Part shown: positions 1 through 7,200 of the stretch, one piece after another
Position numbering within the stretch: the first letter of the stretch is position 1
How the letters are laid out: the number at the start of each line of letters is the position of its first letter
NCBI GenBank assembly: GCA_035528235.1
Contig: DATKZB010000209.1
Span: 1-18,341, forward strand
Direction of reading: 5' to 3'
Length of the DNA stretch: 18,341 nucleotides
Source: DATKZB01 sp035528235
GTDB taxonomy: Bacteria; Planctomycetota; Phycisphaerae; FEN-1346
Notes under the pieces: generated by a model
Seen by the model: only the letters and a program-made list of their open reading frames with translations
Databases searched by the model: none
What the model was told of the DNA's origin: nothing
Program-made: the position numbers and the translations under genes

Positions 1-482
1 CCAACGACGCCCTGTGGCTGGAATGCGGCCCCCCGAACTCCGAGGTGCCGACCGAACGCCACGAGGCCGAGTCGCTGACCGTGTCGGCCGCCGACCGGTG
101 TCACACCACGCCGCAGGACATGGGCCCCTGGGGCGGCCCGATGTGGAGCGGGGGCAAACAACTCCTCTGCCGCGCCGAGGAGGGCGGGTTCGTGGAGTTC
201 AGCCTCCCCGTCCGCAAGGCCGGCCGGTACCGACTGTGCCTCCTGGCCACGGCGGCCCCGGACTCAGGGGTCGTGCGGGCCTCGCTCGACGGCAAGCCGC
301 TGGGGGAGGCCATCGACCTCTACAGCGGCCGAATCAGCCCGTCGGGCCCGGTGCCGCTCGGCACGGTGCACCTCGCGGCCGGTCCGCACCGGCTCCGCCT
401 TGCGACCGTGGGCCGCAACGCCTCCTCGGCGGGTTTCTCGTTCGGCCTCGACGCCATCGACCTTCTGCCCGCCCCGTTTTAG
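1..482 (+). CDS. C-terminal part of a protein ending in a carbohydrate-binding-like beta domain (5' end outside window)
   Basis: The reading frame is open from base 3 to the TAG at 480-482, about 159 residues, and its start lies upstream of the window. Seen: the segment starts around the motif ERHEAESL, runs through GPWGGPMWSGGKQLLC, then a strand-rich stretch with GRYRLCLLATAAPDSGVV, LDGKPLGEAIDLY and AGPHRLRLATVGRN, and ends GLDAIDLLPAPF. Known: this alternation of a sugar-phosphate-like 'LDGKxLG...DLY' strand pair, an 'LGxVxLxAGxHxLRL' strand and a closing 'GLDxIxL' strand is typical of the galactose-binding-like module found at the end of many bacterial glycoside hydrolases and DUF2961 (GH172)-type proteins. 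Inferred: the missing upstream part is probably a carbohydrate-active or secreted protein. The exact family cannot be fixed from the C-terminus. A GTG at 45 is in frame but the upstream codons are also open, so it is unlikely to be the true start. Confidence 0.72.
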   Translation, partial: NDALWLECGPPNSEVPTERHEAESLTVSAADRCHTTPQDMGPWGGPMWSGGKQLLCRAEEGGFVEFSLPVRKAGRYRLCLLATAAPDSGVVRASLDGKPLGEAIDLYSGRISPSGPVPLGTVHLAAGPHRLRLATVGRNASSAGFSFGLDAIDLLPAPF

Positions 483-483
483 G

Positions 484-603
484 CCTACAACGCCACTTGT
501 CGCGCGGCGGCCTTCCCAGGCCGCCGCGATCGGGCCTGAAGAGTGTTCCTGGCGGCCTAGGAAGGCCGCCAGGCGGGATGAAGTAGCGAACTGGCGTTGT
601 AGG
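484..603. repeat. REPIN-like inverted doublet of two palindromes with 12-bp terminal inverted repeats
   Basis: The ends CCTACAACGCCA (484-495) and TGGCGTTGTAGG (592-603) are perfect reverse complements. Between them lie two hairpins: arms CGCGGCGGCC / GGCCGCCGCG at 503-512 and 519-528 (loop TTCCCA), and arms CCTGGCGGCC / GGCCGCCAGG at 548-557 and 564-573 (loop TAGGAA). The second loop is close to the reverse complement of the first, so the two palindromes are head-to-head copies of one unit. The element starts one base after the stop codon of the upstream gene. The first palindrome recurs at 13057 and, with changes, at 18253. Confidence 0.75.
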
Positions 604-624
604 ATTAGCCCGCCGCGCTCAAGC

Positions 625-645
625 CCGCGGGCGTACCGCCCGCGG
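625..645. repeat. Short GC-rich palindrome
   Basis: Arms CCGCGGGC (625-632) and GCCCGCGG (638-645) are perfect complements around a five-base loop. It is a small dispersed-palindrome type of element in a non-coding gap; no T-tract follows, so a terminator role is not supported. Confidence 0.6.
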
Positions 646-676
646 CTAAACGACGGCAGGCGCGCCGGGCAAGTAG

Positions 677-697
677 GGTGCGTGCTTCGCACGCACC
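677..697. repeat. Short palindrome GGTGCGTGC-TTC-GCACGCACC
   Basis: Arms GGTGCGTGC (677-685) and GCACGCACC (689-697) pair perfectly over a TTC loop. From memory this palindrome is common in planctomycete intergenic DNA; that is a recollection, not something the window shows. Only one copy is seen here. Confidence 0.6.
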
Positions 698-909
698 AGA
701 ATCGTCGCGCAGCCCAGCCGCGGGCGGCTTTGGTATGCTTTAGTTTATATTGAGGCCCGTCCATTCACGATCAAAACGGCGCGCGAAACGACCGATTCCG
801 GCGCGTTCGGATCAAAAATCGAAAAAAACGATCAAAAACCGCGCGTTTCCCCTTGCCTATCTTACCAAGAAGTGGTCAAATCGGCCCTGGCGCTGTCGAA
901 AACGGGGTT

Positions 910-933
910 TGGGCCTTCCGCAAGGCCCATTTT
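910..933 (+). terminator. Terminator-like hairpin with T-tract
   Basis: TGGGCCTT (910-917) pairs perfectly with AAGGCCCA (922-929) over a four-base loop and is followed directly by TTTT (930-933), the form of an intrinsic terminator on the + strand. The nearest upstream gene stops more than 400 bases earlier, so it would act on a very long 3' tail or on an unrecognised transcript starting in the A-rich stretch before it. No function is demonstrated. Confidence 0.4.
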
Positions 934-1118
934 GCCCCCCGCGGCAAGAGGTCGTGTTCCTAAAGCGTATAACGGCGGGGGCTGGCGCGGCGAAACCGGC
1001 CGCAGGGGCCGCGCTGCGAACGCACTTTGGCGGCGGAAAACCCCTTGTGTTGACCGATGAAGACAACGCCGGGGGGATACGATGTCTGGGGGACTTCCCA
1101 CCGCGGACCGCGTTAGGC

Positions 1119-1148
1119 TTGACAGGGCGCGCGTCCGCAAGGTAAGAC
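1119..1148 (+). promoter_or_regulatory. Weak sigma70-like promoter candidate upstream of the glucan synthase gene
   Basis: TTGACA (1119-1124) is a perfect -35 box. An 18-base spacer leads to TAAGAC (1143-1148), which matches TATAAT at only three of six positions. It lies about 140 bases before the start codon. A perfect -35 hexamer alone can occur by chance, so this is tentative. Confidence 0.22.
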
Positions 1149-1289
1149 AGGTGTCGGGAGGGTCCCTTCGGCAGCCCCGCCTGGGAGCGATCCGGCCTTC
1201 GGACGGGGCGGCCGGCATACCCGAGAGCGAATCGTCGGCGTCAGCGGTCCCGGCAGCGGCCGGTCGGCGCCGAGCATCGGCTGGAGCGA

Positions 1290-4200
1290 ATGAGCCCAAA
1301 CAGTTTTCTATCGTCCCTGAGGGGGCCGTCTTGGCGCCGTCTGTTCGGCCAGGAGACCGACCGACCGGCCGAAGCCGAGCACCCGCTACGGGCCGAACTC
1401 TTTGCGCTCGGCCAGTTGGAGACCCACGGCCGCCGCCTCGCCGTGGACCAGCAGATCGACCCCACCCCCGGCCCCGAGGTGCTGCTGGGCCGTCTGCGCG
1501 AGAACGAGCAGGTCATCCGCCGATCGTACCAGGTGGTGGCCGATGCCGTCGGCAAAGGCCTCCAGACGGCCCCCGGCGCCGATTGGCTCCTCGACAACTA
1601 CTACCTGGTCGAAGAGCAGATCGACATTGCCCGCGAGCACCTGCCCCCCGGTTACAGCCGACAGTTGCCGCGCCTCGCCACCGGACCCCTCAAGGGATTC
1701 CCGCGGGTCCACGAACTGGCGCTGGAACTGGTGTCGCACACCGACGGGCACGTCGACATGGAGAACCTGTCGCGGTTCATTAAGGGGTTCCAGACGGTCC
1801 TGCCGCTGGGCCTGGGCGAACTGTGGGCCGTGCCCATCATGCTGCGGCTGGCGCTGCTGGAGAACCTGCGGCGGGTGTCGTATCGGACGGCGTCGCGGCG
1901 GCGTCACCGCGACCGGGCGCTCGGGTGGGCCCGGCGGTTCCTCGAGGTGGTCCACACGCAGCCCAAGGGGCTGATTACCGAACTGGCCGATTTCGTCCGG
2001 GCCTCGCCCAAGATGTCGCAGGCGTTCATCGCCGAGTTGTGCACGGGCCTCCAGGGCCAGCACCCGGCCCTGGCGCTAATCATCAGTTGGATCGAGCAGG
2101 AACTGGCCGAGCGCGGCCAGACGATCGAGCAGATTCTGCGGGCCGAGAGCCACGACCAGGCCGCCGACCGCATTTCCATCGCCAACAGCATCACGAGCCT
2201 GCGGACGCTGACGGCGATGGACTGGCACGATTTCGTCGAGGCCCTCAGCGCGACCGAGGCCGCCCTGCGGCGCGACCCGGCGGGCGTGTATCCGACGATG
2301 GACTTCGCCACGCGCGACGCCTACCGCCACGTCGTCGAGGAACTGGCCCGCTGGGGCCGCCAGGACGAGCACGAGGTGGCCGCCGCCGCCGTCCGCATGG
2401 CCGAACAACAGGCCGCCGACCCCGAGGCCGACCCGCGTCACGGCCACGTCGGCTGGTTCCTCATCCGGGCCGGGCGGGCGGACCTCGAACAGGCCCTGGG
2501 CTGCCGGCCGCCGCTGCGCCGGCGCCTGAACCGCCGGATTGGGCGATGGCTTCCCTGGGTCTACGTTCTGGGCGAGGCGGTCGCCACGGCCGTCGCCACC
2601 GGCGCGCTGGTGCTCCTGACGAAGAGCCTCGTGGTGTACGGCTGGGCGTGGCTGGCGCCGGTCACGGTGGCGCTGCTGGTGTTCGTATCGCAGTCGGTCA
2701 TCTCGCTCATCAACTGGCTGGCGACGGTGCTGGTACCGGTGCGGGGGCTGCCGCGGCTCGATTTTTCGAAGGGCGTCCCGCGCGAGCACATGGCGGCGGT
2801 GGTCATACCGACGCTGCTCACGTCGCGGCGGGCGGCCGACGCGCTCCTGGAGAGCCTCGAAATCCATTACCTCGCCAACCGCAGCCCCAACCTGGTGTTC
2901 GGCCTGCTGACCGACTTTCCCGACGCGCCCCAGGAGTCGATGCCCGACGACGACGACACCCTGCGCCTCGCCGTCATGGGCGTCCGCAACCTGAACGCCA
3001 CGTACGCCGAGCCCAGCCAGCCCATCTTCTTCCTGCTGCACCGTCCGCGGACGTGGAACGCCGCGGAAGGCGTCTGGATGGGCCAGGAGCGGAAGCGCGG
3101 CAAACTGATGGCGTTCAACCGTCTGCTTCGTGGCGGGCCGGCGGGGGCGTTCGCGATGGTCGTCGGCGACGTCGAGATCCTCCGCCAGGTCCGGTACGTC
3201 ATTCCCCTCGACACCGACACCCAACTACCGCCCGAGACCGCCGCCCGGATGGTCGGCGCCATCGCCCATCCGCTGAACCGGCCCATCCTCGACCCCGAGA
3301 CACGCTGCGTCCGGCACGGGTACGGCGTCCTCCAGCCGCGCATCGCCATCGGCCTGGCGGGGGCCAGCCGGTCGCTGTTTGCGCGGCTGTTTGCCGGCGA
3401 GGTGGGCATCGACCCGTACACGCGCCAGGTCTCGAACGTGTACCACGACCTGTTCAGGCGTGGCCAGTTCATCGGCAAAGGCATCTACGACCTGGAGGCT
3501 TTCGACGAGGCGGTGGGCGGCCGGTTCCCCGACAACCGGATCCTCAGCCACGACCTCATCGAGGGATGCTTCGCCCGGTGCGGGTTCCTGAGCGACGTCG
3601 AACTCATCGAGGACCACCCCGCCCGGTACCTGGCCGACGTCAAGCGCCGTCACCGGTGGATCCGCGGCGACTGGCAGATCGCCCCCTGGCTCATGCCGCG
3701 CGTCCCCACGCCCGACGGCAGCCGCGCCCCCAACCCCCTGGGCCGCCTGCCCCGCTGGATGATCTTCGATAACCTGCGGCGAAGCCTCGTGCCGCCCGTC
3801 GCCCTGGCCCTGCTCATCGGCGGGTGGCTGGCCCTGCCCGACGTCCAGCCGGCCTGGACGTTCTGGCTGCTGGCCATCTACTTCGCGCCCGACGTCGTGC
3901 GGACGCTCTGGGCCCTGGTGGCCAAGCCAAGCAAGCTCCTGTGGACGGCGCACCTGCGGCACGCAGTCATGACCGCCGGCCGGCAACTGGCCATCAGCGC
4001 GCTGCACCTGGCGCTGCTGCCGTTCGAGGCGATCACACACGTGGACGCCATTGCCCGCGTGGCCTGGCGGACGCTCGTCAGCCATCGGCACCTGCTCGAA
4101 TGGCTGACCGCCCACGCCGCCGAGCGCAGCGTCCGGACGGGCCTGGGGCCGACGCTCCGCGAGATGTGGGCGGCCCCGGCCCTCGCCGCCGCCACGGCGG

Positions 4201-7200
4201 CGGCGGTGCTCGGCCTCGGCATTGCCGTGCCGCCCGTCGCGTGGGCCATCCTGGGGGCGTGGGCGGTCGGACCGCTGGCGGCGTGGGTCATCAGCCGGCC
4301 GCTGAAGCGGCGCGAGGCCCATTTCACCGGCGACCAGACTCGCTTTCTCCAGGGCCTGGCCCGGCGGACGTGGGCGTACTTCGAGCACTTCGTGGGACCC
4401 AACCAGAACTGGCTGCCGCCCGACAACTTCCAGGAACAACCCCAGAACCGCGTCAGCGAAAGGACCTCCCCCACCAACGTCGGCCTGGCCCTGCTCTCGA
4501 ACCTGGCCGCCCACGACTTCGGGTACCTGACGGTCGGCGCCCTGATTGAGCGGACCGAGAAGACCTTCGCCACCCTCGAACGCCTGCCCCGGTACCGCGA
4601 CCATTTCCTCAACTGGTACGACACCTGGACCTGCGAGCCGCTGCACCCCAGCTACGTCTCCACGGTCGACAGCGGAAACCTGGCCTGCTGCCTGGTGGCC
4701 CTGCGGGGCGGCATGCTCGAACTCATGACCGGCCGCATCGTGCCCGCTCGGTGGCTCGAGGGCCTTCGAGACGTCGCCGGCGTCCTCGAGGAAGAGGCCC
4801 AGAAGGCCCTGGCCCGCATCGTCGACGCGCGCGTGCGCGAGAACGTCCAGCAGGTCGTCCAGACGGTCCGCGACCATCTGGAGCGTCTCGCCGAGACGGC
4901 CGCCGCGCCCGCCGCCATCGAGCGGGCCGTGCGGCAACTGGCCACCGACCTGAACCGCGTGGCCCGCCATTGCCAGCACGACACGGGCATGGTGTTCTGG
5001 CTGGCGGCCCTCAGGCGCCAGGCCGACGGATTGCTCAACGACCTGGCTTACCTCGCGCCGTGGCTCGCCGCCGATCCGAGCCGCGCCGATCCGAGCCCCG
5101 ACCAGCCGAGCCGCGCCGATCCGAGCCGCGACCGTGAGGGAGCGGTCGACACCGTCGGCCGCCTGCGCAAAGAACTCGACCGCGTCGAGACGCTCAAGGA
5201 CCTGGTGGAACTCGACCGGCGACTGGGCCCGCGCGTCGACGAACTTCTCGGCAACCAGGCGCCGGCCGAGGCGTCGCCGGACGAACCGCTGCGGCGCCTG
5301 CGGGCCCACATTACCGAGGCCAGCGAACGGGCGTCGGCCCGGATCCGTGCCCTCGAAGACCTGGCCCTGCGATGCCAGGAACTCTCGGAGATCGACCTGG
5401 AGTTTCTGTACGACCGGTCGCGGAAACTGCTCTCGATCGGCTTTGCGCTCGACGGTCGCCGCCGCGACCCGGGGTATTACGATTTGTTCGCGTCGGAGTC
5501 GCGGTTGTGCTCGTTTCTGGGTGTGGCCCAGGGCCGGCTGCCGCAGGAACACTGGTTTCTGCTGGGGCGGCAACTGACGCCCGGCCTCGACCGGCCCACG
5601 CTCATGTCGTGGAGCGGGTCGATGTTCGAGTACCTCATGCCGCTGCTCATCATGCCGAACTTCGAGGGGACGCTGCTGGACCGGGCCTGCCGCAACGCCG
5701 TCCAGCGGCAAATCCAGTACGGCCGGCGGCAGCGGGTGCCCTGGGGCATCTCCGAGTCGTGCTACAACCAGGTCGACGTCCAGATGAACTACCAGTACCG
5801 GGCGTTCGGCGTGCCGGAACTGGGTCTGAAGCGCGGCCTGGCCGACGACCTGGTCGTGGCACCGTACGCGTCGGCCCTGGCGCTGATGGTCGCGCCGAAG
5901 GAAGCGTGCGCCAACCTCCAGACGCTCGCCCAGCTGGGCATGGTGGGCCGGTTCGGCCTGTACGAGGCCGTCGATTACACCCCCAGCCGCGTGCCCGCCG
6001 ACAAGGAGTTCGCGGTGGTCCGGTCGTTCATGGCCCATCACGGCGGGATGAGCCTGCTGGCGATGGCCCACACGCTGCTCGGGCAGCCCATGCAGCGCCG
6101 GTTCATGATGGAACCGCGGGTCCGGGCCACCGTCCTGCTGCTGCAGGAGCGGGTGCCGGTGGCGCGGGCGAGCGCGCGGCAAGAGCATCGGCAGGTGCCG
6201 CTCATCCACCGCGAACCGGGCGACGCCGACCGCGAGGCCACCATGCGGGCCTATGCCGACCCGGACTCGCCGGTGCCGGAGGTCCACCTGCTGTCCAACG
6301 GGCGGTACCACGTCATGGTCACGAGCGCGGGCGGCGGGTTCAGCCGGTGGCACGACCTGGCGCTGACGCGGTGGCGCGAAGACCCGACGCGCGACAACTG
6401 GGGCCTGTTCTTCTACCTGCACGACGTCGAGGACAGTCACACGTGGTCGTGCACGCACCAACCCCTCGGCCGCCGGGTCGGCCGCTACGAGGCCGTGTTC
6501 TCGCAAGCGCGGGCCGAGTTCCGGACGGTGCACCGGCAGATCGAGGCCCACACGCAGATTTCGGTGTCGCCGGAAGACGACATCGAACTGCGCCGCATCA
6601 CGCTGACGAACCTGTCGAACAAGACCCGGACGCTGGAACTGACGTCGTTCGCCGAGGTGGCGCTGGCCGAACAAGCGGTCGACCTGGCCCACCCGGCCTT
6701 CAACGCCCTGTTCATCCAGACCGAGACGCTGCCCGAGAAGTCGGCCATCCTCGTCAGCCGCCGGCCTCGCTCCAGCGAGGAGACGCCCCCCTGGATGTGC
6801 CACGCCATGATCGTCCACGCCGACAAGATCATGCCGTGGGCCTCGTTCGAGACGGACCGGGCGCGTTTCATCGGCCGCGGACGCACGTCGGCCTACCCGG
6901 AGGCGCTGCAACACGCGGGGCCCCTGTCGAACACGGCCGGGGCGGTGCTCGATCCCAGCATCGCCGTCCGGCGGCGCCTCCGCCTCGGGCCCGGCGACGT
7001 GGTCGTCGTCGACGTCATCGCCGGCGTCGGCAAGAACCGCGACGAGGCCATGGCCCTGGTCGACCGGTACCACGACCGGCGCCTGGCCGACCGCGTCTTC
7101 GAACTCGCCTGGACGCAGAGCCAGATCCTGCTGCACCAGTTGCAGGGCACCGAGGCCGACGCGCTGCTGTTTGCGCGGCTGGCCGGATCGGTCGTCTTTG

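Larger units (their letters stand above)
698..1289. other. Gap without a convincing gene; probable leader region of the glucan synthase gene
   Basis: About 590 bases with no ORF I can support. The forward ORFs that cross it have no recognisable protein sequence. From 768 to 839 it is unusually A-rich for this window, with GATCAAAA seen three times (near 769, 810 and 830). A terminator-like stem follows at 910-933 and a weak promoter candidate at 1119-1148. No tRNA, rRNA or riboswitch that I recognise. Confidence 0.5.

Noticed and set aside
14..586. Forward ORF of 190 codons overlapping the first gene
   Set aside because: It runs through the REPIN-like element and has R/G/P-rich composition; the other frame has carbohydrate-binding-domain motifs.
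700..780. Minus-strand promoter candidate around the AT-rich TATAAAC word
   Set aside because: The nearest -35-like TTGATC is 19 bases away and no minus-strand gene follows.
1082..1783. Forward ORF of 233 codons spanning the glucan synthase start
   Set aside because: No protein-like features in the overlap and no ribosome binding site; its second half is an alternative frame of the NdvB N-terminus.
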